DNA of 64,000 bases from Macrolepiota albuminosa. Lineage: Eukaryota > Basidiomycota > Agaricomycetes > Agaricales > Agaricaceae. Position numbers and translations under genes: made by a program. The stretch covers positions 434,001 through 498,000 of the forward strand of contig JAMWFC010000102.1 in NCBI GenBank assembly GCA_027475525.1, in the 5' to 3' direction. Below, piece after piece: positions 45,301 through 57,107 of this stretch (the stretch's first letter is position 1; each line of letters starts with the position of its first letter). The notes under the pieces were generated by a model. The model made no database searches. It had not been told where the DNA came from and saw only the letters and a list, made by a program, of their open reading frames with translations.

Positions 45301-45531
45301 AGATACATCCTGGCCTCTCCATACGGACGAACGATTCGCGTCTGATGGCAAATGAAGGGATATATATACATAAAGTCGGCGTCAAACCAGGGCAGGGCAG
45401 CATTGGGTCTCTGGGCATTTACAAGGCACTAAACATAAAAGAAGCATGTTAGGAATTGATGGTGCATGCTCATAAAACATTTTGGGCCATCATGAGTGAT
45501 ATAATACGCGTACGAATCCACCAAAACGCCC
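42316..45531. other. Gene-poor interval
   Basis: No gene is supported over 3.2 kb. A TATATA box near 43475 precedes an ATG at 43536 (MVRIYPLGW) and a good intron (GTAATCTC to CCGCAG), but the next exon stops after a few codons, so this may be a gene relic. 44200-44450 is AT-rich. The minus-strand ORFs at 44809-45371 are hydrophobic only because the plus strand is A-rich. Confidence 0.4.
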
Positions 45532-46080
45532 TTACTCCCTAGGAGCACCCCTACCGACACCGGCGAACTGCGGCCTGAACTCGCCAGGAGCACCACCCTC
45601 CTTCTTGCGGTAGTCATCACGATCTCCACGGGGAGCGCGGTAGGCGCCTTCTCCTCCAGAACGAACAGCAGCGGGACGAGGAGGGCGAGCAGCCTTTTTG
45701 TGTGTGGAAGGCACAATCTCGTTAGGAAGGTGGAGCCTATTACGATATTAAGAAGGCGCAAACGAAAAGCCCAAACAAATTTCACACACCATTCACGAAG
45801 GTACTCAACACCCTCGGGAGTCAAGACATAATAATACCACTGCCAAGAGAATTGAGTCTTGACATAACCCTTTGACGTCAGGCTTTGCAGAGCCTTAATG
45901 ACATGGAGATTGGGAACGTCGAGCTCCTCATGCTTGGGAGCATTGTAGTCCTTTTTAGCAACAAGGACACCCTCTAAGACACAGTCATATTGTCAATAGG
46001 ATTTCTCTTTGTGAAAAACCGAGCGTACCCTTGAATAGATTTTCGTAGATGGTGCGCCTGTTCTGTTTAGAAATGATCAT
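45532..46080 (-). CDS. RPS10: 40S ribosomal protein S10 (eS10)
   Basis: Three exons: 46080-46029, 45973-45790, 45736-45532; 441 nt, 146 aa. It starts [19 protein letters not shown], has the winged-helix plectin/S10 domain (residues 1-95) with [31 protein letters not shown] and [13 protein letters not shown], and the usual Arg/Gly/Pro-rich tail with [12 protein letters not shown] ending GRGAPRE. It is a component of the small ribosomal subunit head. Introns split after LFK and inside the W of REW. A separate spliced ORF lies just upstream on the same strand and overlaps the start codon. Confidence 0.97.
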
Positions 46081-46438
46081 GCTGGGCGGTACGGTTTCTT
46101 GGGTCGGAAGCTGAAGGAATAGAATAATGAATGAATAAAATATCAAACAAGAAATGAAATTGAATGCATACTGCAACAGATATGCACTGGTGTCCGGCTG
46201 GAAGATACAATCAAGTCAGTAAACAGGTCCTCGTCATCCAAAACTTCGATCGTCCATCCAGCCCCTTCCTCCCATCCAAATTTTCCCAAACCAACGTCCA
46301 AAGGACTACAGATGAGTAAAACATAGATTCGGCCACTTACATGGCAGTTACTGAGCAGGGCCTTCGAGGAGTCTTGACGTTGACGAGCGGCTGCTCGTTG
46401 ATGCACAACTTTCCCAATGTGGCCGAATTGTTTGTCAT
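46067..46438 (-). CDS. Upstream spliced ORF overlapping the RPS10 start (about 91 aa)
   Basis: From an ATG at 46438, exon 1 (46438-46341), exon 2 (46305-46172) and exon 3 (46110 onward) join with matching phases and good GTAAGT/TGTAG and GTATGC/TTCAG sites. The product begins MTNNSATLGKLC, contains GLGKFGWEEGAGWTIEVLDD and ends AQHDHF; its stop TAA (46069-46067) lies inside the RPS10 coding start, in another frame. If exon 2 is not spliced on its right side, the frame instead stops at 46143. It could be a separate small protein, a long overlapping upstream ORF in an RPS10 leader, or one half of a two-gene transcript. No family recognised. Confidence 0.45.
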
Positions 46439-47898
46439 TGCTATTTACTAAGGTCTAAAGCCAAACGTCCCGCAACAGTCCGAAAGAGGTAAGCCGAGCA
46501 AGCCTGGAGCGTCATCCATGCCACTTGCATACGACTTTTGGACGAGGGTGTTAACTTGTGATTCATTTGAATTTGCACAGTGGTATATGTTTTCGTAGGA
46601 GTTTGGACGTCTTAGCCAAACCAAGACTTCGAGCAAAAGTCGTTTTCCATATTGTAGAATTGGGATGGCCAGACCGAAGATGGTCCTTCTGCTCTTAGTG
46701 AATCAGTAGAAGTCTGGCCCTTCTGTTAAGCTTAATTCCGTGTTTCTCGCTCGAGCGATCCCAGCGAAGTATGAACACATGCGGCCCTGTTTCATAGAAC
46801 CATAAGCGTCCCACTGGTATCTCTTCTGGAAATACATGTCATAATGTTTCATAACTTCATAACAATGGACCTTTAATCAGAGGGGCACCCCTGTGGCAAA
46901 GATGCGCTCATCGCTAAGCACGTTGGTATGGAAGTAGATGGATAAAGTGTTTGGATTGAAAATTAGAATTTGATGCGCAATCATCGCTTCACCGACATGC
47001 CAATGCCGGAAAGGTGCCATAACCACTGACAGTCGGTGACTGCTACAAACTACAAGTAGTTCCAGACACTATCGGGATATGCAAATGGACCAGCAAGCTA
47101 CAATGTCAGCCATCACCATCGTGCAAGTCGGTCACTACTTCCGGAGACTATAACTACGGAAATAAAGTAATGGGTTGTTAAAGCTATCCGGTTGATCAAA
47201 TCCTAGTAGAAAACACGTATACGCACCCTAGTTTGGGAGAAAAATAAGCTCAAAAGTCATTTCAATCTGAGCATGGACCTTTGATACACTTTGCAGGTCA
47301 TTGACATGTGCGAGAATACTACAGGCGGCGAGATCTTATTAATTCAATTGAGACAGGGGTTCAACAATTCCTGCACCAAATTAAGTATGGCATTTCGAGA
47401 TAAAACATCCAAGTGCGGTCACGATGGAACGACATTAATGACTTTGCATATGTGTATCGTCCGCATATAGTGTTACTCCAATGGGATGAATGCAGCGTTA
47501 CAGCAAATTAAAGAGGCGAGCTGTCAGATCGGTCGGAGGTACAGAGACGTGGTTTGAAGCCTTGGTAAGCGGTAGCCAAAGATCAGCAGCGATAGTATCG
47601 CAGCAATACGGGCGCCACATCACTAATGTAAATGGTATCGGCGTGGCTATCTTCATGCTGTTTTCATACCGAGAGAAAAGGAGACTTGAGTATTGAAGCA
47701 AATCCGAGTACAAAACAAGATTGGCTATGTATTTACTTACAAACTTGCAAAGACTAGTATTTGCCTTGTCCATATCGGAGCATTCAATATAGACAAATGA
47801 TGCTAATACCAAATGTGGAGATGCGAGATTAAAAATAGCATTGAAGTTTTTTGTGGAAGAAGTAATACATTTGAGAGAAATTACCAGTCAGACTATGT
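46439..47898. other. Intergenic interval
   Basis: No gene is supported. A minus-strand frame at 47812-47498 (MVLASFVYIECSDMDKAN) has a GTAAGT donor near 47740 and could be a stray exon, but the following exon stops at once. The RPS10 promoter region should lie at 46440-46800. Confidence 0.35.
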
Positions 47899-49721
47899 TC
47901 ATTGAGGTAGTTCTTTAAACTTGACATCAAGACGAACATAGTTGTTGTAGAGTTCATCAGTGGTGAGGAGACCATCTTCTTTGTCTTTGTTCTTTGGATC
48001 CAAGAATGCGGAAATGGGCTACAATGCAAGCCAGAAAATTCAATTTTTCAATACACATGAGGAAGTGAGCACTATACCTCGTGAAATTCCAGAAATGCGG
48101 CACCTACGAGACATTAGAGTTGAACAGGGTTCATGATAATCGACTGGCGGACATACTTCCAGGTCCGTAGCCATCGCCATAATCCTTGATGCCTGACCCA
48201 CCGTGGATCTTCTTACGAGCACCGACGGCAGGTTTAGCACCGATGTTCGTGTAAAACATGACGCCGTGCTCTGATCAGCGGTTAGTAAAGCAAAGTCGAA
48301 CGAATGCTTGGCAATAGCACAAGACATACGATTAGTATCAAAAAGTAGCTTGATACCGCTCTTGGCAGAGGAGAGCTCCGCAGCGGCTGCTGGGCGGTTT
48401 CCGCGGTCAGGGTTACCCTGTACGTCATTGGAGGGGAGAACAAGTCCTTTGATCAAATCGAACTGGGAATCAAACAAACTCAGGGGGATGCGGGTCGGAA
48501 GATGACTAGCTCCTTCATTCTGCAGTAAGTAGAAGTCATCTAGTGAGGAGCGATCATGATGATATTGATTTATGTTTGTAGAAGTATACGAGACTGACCA
48601 TAACCCCTGTCTGGAGATAAATATCCAATCATTTTAGCAAAGTGTCCATGCTGTGGGTATTCTGTTGCAAGGAGGTATTCGTGGGTGGGGAGCGCGCCCA
48701 AGCCCAATTTAGCAACGCGATCAGACTGACAATGACGATTAATGATTGACTTCAGATCTGAAATATCAAACAGTGGATTACTTTGAGAGTCAACGTGTGT
48801 TCCTTGACTGTCGGTAAACGTCCATCTCGCAAGCTCGCTTCGAGGTTAAAGCCCCAGTGCTGAAAAACAATAATTCTAAGTGTTGTGTTTCGCATTATCA
48901 CTTGAAACTGACGGAGATGCACACCTGGGTGAGATTGACCGGTGTGACGGCCTTCTCCTTTTCGTCGAGTTTTGCGCGATACACAAGAATGATACTACCG
49001 AGATCGTGCTCAGGACTTTCCATTGTGGGTTCTCCTGCAGCGCGATATTTGCGCCCCTGTTCTCCCGGACCAATCAAAGCTACAAGTGCCTCAATGAAAA
49101 GCTTTCCAGGAAATCCTTCATTCCCGTCGGGCGAGACTAAACGGAAGATAGCATAGGACATGTTAGGAGACTGCAAGTTGCTCAGTTCTGCTGTGGAAAA
49201 AAGGGTAGGAGGATCTTCTGCGTTGAGCTGTGTCCAGGGCATCAAATCGAATCCGGTGATTCCACCGTGAAGAGATACATTTGGGCCCTCTGGAAGGTTG
49301 TTTGATCTTCGAGAAAATCTACCTCAACGATGACATACCATTGGCTATCGCGGTCATCTGTCCTTTGATTCCTTTCCGCTCTATCATGTGAGTTCCGGCA
49401 GGAATTCGATTCGTAAATCGGCCGATAATTGTGTTGACATATCTTTGAGTGGCATGGCCTTCTGGATCTTCAGGACCAACTACGATATCGTGCGTCTGCA
49501 CGTAATCAAAACATTGAAGCGGATTACTGCCATCGTACAAACTCACATGCCCATCGGCCTGCACGATAATGCGATGAAGAGTAAGCCCAAATGGCAAAAT
49601 CTTCGGATTCCATTGCATGAGATTACGTCATGGTTAAAACAGAATGATTACACAATACCTCTACAGCCAAAGAAGGCGTCAGCGATGGGAGAGTCAGTAG
49701 AAGAGGTTTGAATTCAGTCAT
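47899..49721 (-). CDS. Aldose 1-epimerase (galactose mutarotase-like), 428 aa
   Basis: Ten exons are deduced: 49721-49659, 49600-49547, 49495-49339, 49289-48925, 48859-48782, 48725-48599, 48512-48330, 48270-48157, 48103-48078, 48018-47899, giving 1287 nt. Signature segments in order: RYVNTIIGRFTNRI (about residue 50), GPNVSLHGGITGFD, SPDGNEGFPG, the catalytic-region HWGFNL (about residue 214), HEYLL, GIKLLFDTN, HGVMFYTNIG and SAAFLEFHE. The conserved His and the late Glu expected for acid-base catalysis are present. Family role: interconversion of alpha and beta anomers of hexoses. The acceptor of exon 7 is a choice that keeps the frame; a DPKNKDKEDG insert near the C-terminus makes the protein longer than average. 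Starts at MTEFKPLLL. Confidence 0.88.
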
Positions 49722-52244
49722 TCTTGGAGGCTGCTGTTCAGGTTATCCTAAGCGATGTGAACAAGGTAAGCAAATGAGACCGGGCGTCATGTGGCCCCTG
49801 CAGCCCCGACTATTACCCGACAAGAAATTGCTAGGAGGGTTCATCAACACCAGGACGTGGCTCTGTTAAAGATAATATCCTCTCGGTCCGAGACGAACCT
49901 GAAGGCCTTCAAACAATAGAGGCGTTATCCAACAAAAAAAAATTGCGGTCCTTTTGATAGGAACGAGGAACATGACTAGTTTGAACAAGTACAAGAATAG
50001 ACCGGACCGTTCAAAATGTTGGCAAGAACAGGCAGGTGATTGAGGCTCCCGCAAACTTCTTTCTTCTGCGACAGATGCGCGGTCTTTCCTAAGAGACGCA
50101 TCGTGTCGTTGGGTTGGAGCACTATCATCTAGCACTTACCAGACAGGCTTGGGAAATAATGCATATCATTCTTTGGCAAATCCCGCTGTTGCGCAGCAGT
50201 CGAGATACAGTAATTGAAATTCCGAGGTCTACCGTCCGGAGAACATATGGAATCGATGCATACGTGAGGCCCGAGGACATGTATGAAATAATTGTTTAGA
50301 AATTGTGTGAAGTTGTCTCACCAATCACCACTCTGTCAAGCTGAACATGAATAACCACACCAAACAACAATTCTCCTCGGTGTTCTTCAATAACTTACCT
50401 ATTTCACGTTTCCACTTCCTGGCAACGTGTGAATACTCGGCTGTTACCTGGAGTCCTCTGGAAAAAATGTTTTGTCACCCATCCACTCCAAACAAGGCAT
50501 ACGAGTTAAATATGTCATACCTAATGTGTTTCCGACTTAGTCCGGGGTGAGACAAGGTCCCGTTGCTCAGTCCCTTGGTGGCGAATGGTCAAGGAAAGTT
50601 GTCACGCCTGCCGAATCAACGGCAAGGCGGAGTCTAAAGTTCATTCACGTCCGAGTCACGTCTCGTTGATTAGCTAAGCTTTTCACTATTTTATTAAGGT
50701 GTGACGCCTTTGTGACATCCGACTCAGAAGGGGGAGTCATAGTATCGAATCATGACACTTATAACCGTCAAGTAACTCGATATTTCTGTATTTTCACATG
50801 GACAAGCTCGGGAGGAATGCCTGAATCAACCATTTTACCACCTTTTTTTACGTCAGGCAGAGCCGAAACGCAAAGATCTTTCTTTTGAAACTACGACTTG
50901 CCTCATTTATCAGATCTCTCGTCATCTGTTCTTTGGGGAACACTGGGTTTTATGGCGGCATTCTCCATGGTGTCTTCTGCGGTATCGGTATTTCTCCTGG
51001 ACCTGTTTCAGCGCCGGTATTCCATTCCGGTCGCTTCCTCGAGGCAGGGTGGTCAGGGATGTCTGATTCTATCTAAGGGGTTTCCCACTAACCCGGCATC
51101 CCATCTGCAAGCTCGCTTGATGTGAAAATAATGGACTTTTCGGAAATTTCCCCCTGTAATCTGTCCGTATCTAGGTCCTGACACTTGAAGGACTAAAAAT
51201 TTATCCAGTCTTGCGACTCACTTTGACAGTGCTTCGCTTAAGTGTCGCATGAGTAAACCATGTGATACTAGAAAAAAGACTGTATTAAAATCATCAGTGA
51301 GTACAATTTCATAGTGGCTTCAACACTGATTTTTCGGAGGTAGATATTCGAGAGCTCAACGAGATTGTGGGGTTGTAGCTGTGGATGGTGTTGATGTGAT
51401 AGAGATCTTTCGCACAGAAGATGGCACGTGTATGTAGTACGAGGCCTCATCGAAATATAATTGGAACGCCAACATATTGACATTGGCATCAGATTCGAAT
51501 TTGTGTGATATCGGTTGTTGTCGGTAACCTCCTCGGTGGTATGGTGGAGTTGTTAGCCAAGTCACACATGCAAGATTCCACTAGAATTCGGAAGTAGGTT
51601 TCATTCATTGACTGGAGTCACCACGGCGTCAAGCAAGAGGAGCGCGCTCATGGAACCCCTTGTGCTATGCATCATTGCACAGAAGGTTGATGATTTCAAT
51701 GTAGGGTGCTTCTTTGATATTGCGGACAGTCCGCGTCAAGGGTCATTTATAGATGTGAGATTACCACACCCTAGTTAGACCAAGGCTTTGGCAGTGGATA
51801 GCATGTCGTTGGTCACTAAGAAATAGGGCGTCACTGACAGCTAAGTATGGTTCATATGGGTCTCCCGGCTATCTAGGCTCCCTGTCCATCTAGCCGGCGC
51901 GTCTGTCATGGTTGCTCGACCACATTGTCATCGGCTCTAAATCACACCCGCCTGATTTTCCATTTGTAAACACGTGCCAAAACTAATTGATAGTCGAGGT
52001 GAATAAACTCAAGTGGGCACGAAAGGAAGCCTAGACACCAGTCACTGAATCGATCAGAAAGTCCACTAGAAACTATGCTATTGTTATTGCGCTACTAAAG
52101 ATGCTGATGATTACTAGTACATGTAAGATACAGAATAATTCTAGATAGAAGAAATGGTCCGGCCATTATAGTAGACTTTATGGAAATAGTTGCTGAGGCT
52201 TATGCAAAGGGTACAAGGAGGTGTAATGAAGGGCAAAACTTGTT
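49722..52244. other. Intergenic interval
   Basis: No gene is supported over 2.5 kb. Both flanking genes are on the minus strand, so the promoter of the epimerase gene should lie just right of 49721. The sequence is unremarkable; GAGTCA/TGACTC words cluster near 50660-50750 but prove nothing. Confidence 0.4.
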
Positions 52245-53726
52245 TCGGCAAATCAAAAAACAAACTAAATGGGAGAAGAGTGTCAATGAATGCTGACAGC
52301 CATGTAGATGAGCCAGACTAACCGAGTTCAGTAGTTTTGAACGATCGTTACGACCAACTCCGAAATTTGTTCCATTCCATTGGAATTGTGGGTTGTTCCC
52401 TTGTGCATGGATGGAGTCAAACAGCGTCATTTGGCTCGAGAAGTCGTTATTAGGGTATGACCCTCCAGTATAATGCGAAAACGAGTTATACACCTCGCTC
52501 GGCATCGTCGGATAGAGGCCGGATCCGTGTTCTTGACGAAAAGGATCGCGTGGTGAAGTATGAGAAGTAGAATGAGGTAGAGGAGGAGCGTAAATCAAGC
52601 GTGAATCATCGGCAAAGTTGGTAATGGCAGAATTAACAGAAGAATCGAATGGTTGGTGAGGTGAGATAGACAGTATTGGAGTGGGAAGGGCCTCTTCTTT
52701 GATATTGAATACATTGTCAGAAGGAAAGAATGTTAATCCATCACTCGTCGATTCCAATGGTGATGGAGTTTGTGTCCAACTTGAGAGCGTGTCATAGAGA
52801 TAACCTTCGGGCACAGAATCAATGGCCGAAGAGAATGGTGAATGAGGTGTGTCGGATATAGTGAGAGAGGGTGTGGAAGGCGAAACACTTGATGACGAGG
52901 ACGAGACACTTTCCGACTTTCTGTGGCTAAGATAGGGAAGAAGGTCTGGGGTCTTGCGACGCGACCGCACCCCACGGTCGGCGTTAAACCGAGTGATACT
53001 ATTATACCTGTTACTCTACATGAGTTGTCACCTCTTAAATGAGTCATGAATAGACATACCGATTCTTCGCCGAAAGTCCCGTTCGTCCAGGAAAATATGT
53101 CTTCACAATCTTGGTCCAAACTTTACCATGGTCGTTGACTGCTCGGAGGAGCATTTCGTCCTAGAGAGGATATTAGCGCTCGGGAACGAGAGTTGGTGTA
53201 AAGCGGCATTTACAGCTTGAGATGTCCAGGTTGTTCTGTCGATGGCTGGATTCAGTGTATCCGTCCAGCGCTTGGCGCATTCTGTATTTTACAATGAGGT
53301 ATTGCTCTTGAGACAAAAATCATGAAGCTCACGGTCACTGTTTCTTGTCTGGACTACAGAAGCGACGAGAGACCACCTTGAGGCATACTGTCGTTAGATG
53401 AAGCAAAGAGTCCTTAGGCTCACGAAACTCACCTCGTTCCATATTTATCGATACCTTTGACAAGTTTTTCATCTTCCTCAGGCGCCCAACCACCCTTCAC
53501 AACGTCGGAGGCCATCTTGGCGAACCAGCGCTTACGACAATCTTTGTTAGTCCGGTTAGGGACATGTTTCGCGATAGCGTGCCACTTGGAAGGATTCGGG
53601 TTGTCGGGATCCTCTACAGCCTAAGGGTCAGCTAGAGAAAATGTTGGCGAAGAACACCATCGTGAACCTTTAACTACAGCCTCGCGCAGAAGCTGATCTT
53701 CTTTGGCAGTCCATGATCGACGTTCC
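52245..53726 (-). CDS. MYB transcription factor with three SANT/Myb repeats (5' end unresolved)
   Basis: Visible minus-strand exons encode three Myb repeats: RRSWTAKEDQLLREAV with HVPNRTNKDCRKRWF; GGWAPEEDEKLVKGIDKYG with TRNSDQCAKRWTD; TTWTSQADEMLLRAVNDHG with GRTGLSAKNRYN. Each has the regularly spaced Trp or equivalent and a recognition helix. A Ser/Pro-rich low-complexity region follows (SESVSSSSSSVSPSTPS), then a Ser/Asn-rich tail ending near LLNSFVF after a last short intron (GTTAGT to TTTAG). First recognised exon 53726-53668, next starts 53620. The start codon was not found with confidence; candidate leader ORFs to 54034 do not splice in frame. Role: sequence-specific DNA binding in the nucleus; target genes unknown. 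Confidence 0.85.
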
Positions 53727-56700
53727 CTGCAAAGCATCATTCAAAGCAATAGAGAGGGAGGATAGGTGCAGTCAAGAGAGTGCGGGTCGAGATCCAAGTG
53801 ATGCGGTGACTGTACTTATGGATTTCAGCATCTGGTTCCTAATTTGTTAATCGGAATCGGGGATGGAGGTGGCGTTTTGGATGTCCCACAGTTTTCGTCT
53901 AGGTCCAGGAAGATCGGGATCAACTGCTGTGCCATATCCAGGTGGGCCAAGAACCCCATGAGAAAGTTTACCAGCTTACTTACGGAGACAATATCCGCGA
54001 AACAGAATGCCGTCAGACAAACAATGGTGTACAATAGAATAAGGTCAGCTCCATCCGGATGGGGTTCGCGTGGTGGATTCTTCGAAGCCCGAATATGTCG
54101 GCACGAGGGTGGATCTGTTTCTTGCCTTCATGTCACAGTGAAGAAATGAATGGATGTAGTCCTCTCAGAGGTAAACAGTCACCAGAAAACCAGTACTTTA
54201 GTGGTACAGCAGATGGAAACAGTTGCAGAGGGTTGTTGTCATGGAGATGAGACAAGTATTCGATTTTCAAGCTGTAACATAACTGAACTTGGTTCATCAT
54301 AGCAACAAGTTTGGGGGTGCTCGGTCAATTTCCAAGAAGGAAAATAGATTTATTAATGATTATTTTTCGGCTGTCACCTAATTATGTACGTGCCGTTCTC
54401 TCCGGCATCTACAAAAATTCAATAAATACAGAAAATATACTTTTTTGTAAATTATGTACCAAAGTTGTCGTCGTAAACCACTTAAAACATGGACATAACA
54501 CAGCTTACGTCTCTCTCCGATGGAGACGCGGGCCTGTCCTAGTCGTTACACCTGAAGCTTCACATCAATCGGGTAACCTTCTGCGGCGCGCTTATACAAC
54601 ATTGTGTATATGCGGATGACAATCTAACCCAACGCCGCAGTATAGGTGAAAGGCGCGTTGGTCCCGTAACCGATGCCTATCATTAGGTCCAAACGTTACC
54701 GATCAAAAGTGGGTGACTTTTGGGTTCAGCGAAAGGAGAAGGATCTGCTCGAGTCATGGTCTCAGCTGATAGCCGCTATAAAATCGGCAGTCGCTGGGAA
54801 CTGTAATCTCCGCGCATCGCCCGCAAAGTCAATGTTGGTGACATATGAAAAGCGATGTAGCACCGAAGAGATTTATAAGAGTGGCACTGGCGGATGTTCC
54901 AAGCATGGGATAGTATATTCATCCTTATTCGGCAAGAAGGCAAATACTGAATATTGAATATTCAAAAAAAACTGGTTTGCGCTGATCCATTTCGGAGATT
55001 GCCATGGATATTCGAGACGAGCTTAGATAAATACTCAACAACATATGGATGGAGAATTATATTAGACGATGTTATATGTGCATTTAGCGCCAAGAGGTGA
55101 GATGGCAACTGTCCCGAAGGTGTCGACCTGATGATGGATATTTTGGCTCCAAATGGAGAGGTTTACGGATCAAACGACGCGCCTTAGTCAAGCTGCATCA
55201 TATAATTAGGGACGTCACAGGCGCATACAAGCGACTGAAGAATGGAGGAGGAAGTACCAAAAGTAGAAATCATCTGCCCTGTTGATTTCAGAAAGGATAT
55301 GGAATTCATAACGATACCAGCAAAGTAGTTGCTCTCTGGAGAGCTGCATGAACTAAAATGACAAGTTGTCACACGGATAAAATTATTCACGGCTCAGGTA
55401 CGCCGTTGTCACTTGTTGTCTTCAGACCAATATCAAAGCTAAAAATTACCACCAATTCATTCTATGCACAAAAAAAGGAGATCCACTTGAACTCACTTAG
55501 TCTTAAAAAGGTCATGCCTTGCCTAACATTATCTCCCAGAGTATATGCCATCAAAGCAATAGGGCATATCAAGGATAGGCTTGAACACATCCCAGGTAAG
55601 CAGTATACAGTTGTCTGCAATCCAACATTGAAAACCGTCCGAGAATACAGAGGATATTACTTAAGAAATATCTGAACTAAACTGCCAGCACTGCCCACGA
55701 ACAACGGAATCAGATGTCGACGAAAATGATAACCTGACGCCTGTCAGAATTCAGAAAGAGTTTCCGTGCCTTAAAATTGTACCAAAGCCTGCATGAATGC
55801 ATTGAGGCGTGACCCACACTGAGCGGCGGGAAAGATAACTCGGTGGACTGCTCATTCAAGACAATCACATCATGGAAAATAGTGGGCGCTTGAGATTGCT
55901 ACGCATCTTTGGTCGGAAAGCTGTACATGTAATAGGAAAGAGCACAGATGTCACGAGCGCCCTATAAGACAAGAATAATTGTGTCAATGCACGAGGTTTA
56001 CTTACCTGATCCTATATACCAAAAGAGGTTGCTGCACAAGGGTCAGCAGGCGGTCGGCGTGCTATGGAGGACAGTGGATACATACTTATGCCACTTAACG
56101 AAGGAGCTGTGACCCGACCTCTAAGTCCAATACGCGGCAATGTGGGTCCAGTGCGAGGGCTTATGACCAATGAATCTCCTATAGAAAGTAGTGGCGGGCA
56201 CTTGTTACGATGAACAATTCGTTTGACATCGTGGGTCCAGTACTAGGGCTTACAACCAATTAATCTCCTATAAATAGTAGTGGCGAGCACTTGTTACGAT
56301 GGACAATTTGCTTGCACATTTTTTTCAACCGCTATAGCGTCCTGAGGAAATTCCAAGCTCGGTATGTTACCATTGGCCTCCTGACACAAGATGGTCAGCT
56401 TCTGAAATCCAGATGATCGCGTGAGCGAACAAACAAATACTTGGAACAAGCATAATGGGACTAAATCTGAGTGAAAGGATTAAGATATGACTGTCGATGA
56501 ACTTTGGTTGACGTGTTCGCTGAATTTGCCCCCTGATACAATCTACCGCGGATGGGAAGTTGTAAGGAGTACCAAATCTGTAGTTAACTAATGCATGGTA
56601 GAGATAGCAAAAATATCTTTTGAAATAAGTTAAACGGCTTACACGCGTGGTTTGAATTTGCAAAAAAAAAAGTATATATATTGATTTTGGACAGAAAAGT

Positions 56701-57107
56701 GATAACGCGCACCTTCCCTTTCTCTTTGATGGAGATGTACATCCTCTATCTCTATAGCTTTCATATGACTAAGCTGCTCGGGAGCGGGGATACCGAGGAG
56801 AAACTTCAGTTGCTGCCAGAAGTTTCGGGTAGAGTATTTGCACCAACGCCACTGTAGTCTGTCGGTGATGGTTTCCAACCGGCGACAGTCAAGATAACAC
56901 ACGTCACAATATGCCCCCTGAGAAAAAGGTATTCGAGAGGACGTCCGAACTTTGCAGTGGTCCGAGAAACGCGCTATCGAGTTAAAACACGCTAGTCCAG
57001 GCTGTTCGGGATTAGCACAGTCCAAATTTGTATACATCACGAGGTTTACACGTGATTCACATTTTTTCATTTCCAATCTAACCCTCGTAGGGTGTCTAAC
57101 GAATATC
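53727..57107. other. AT-rich interval between MYB and GMP synthase genes
   Basis: No gene is firmly supported. The first 300 bp probably contain the 5' exon or leader of the MYB gene. Plus-strand ORFs at 54673-54957 and 55358-55675 are open but resemble nothing and lack splice or promoter support. 56142-56318 is a two-copy tandem repeat. The GMP synthase promoter lies at the right end. Confidence 0.35.
56142..56318 (+). repeat. Two-copy tandem repeat, unit 89 bp
   Basis: Copies begin GTGGGTCCAGT at 56142 and 56231 and share the phrases AATCTCCTATA, TAGTGGCG and GCACTTGTTACGATG. They differ at about 12 sites, so unlike the 77-bp repeats this is a genuine old duplication. Confidence 0.85.

Noticed and set aside
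44809..45371. Minus-strand ORFs encoding hydrophobic proteins of 88-110 aa
   Set aside because: The plus strand is A-rich, which yields Phe/Leu/Ser-rich antisense frames; no splice pattern or family supports them.
53825..54034. Minus-strand ORF just upstream of the MYB exons as its first exon
   Set aside because: It contains plausible peptide (MAQQLIPIFLDLDENC) but a TGA comes before any donor that keeps the MYB frame.
54673..55675. Plus-strand ORFs of 94 and 105 codons
   Set aside because: No recognisable domain, promoter or splice support in an AT-rich interval.
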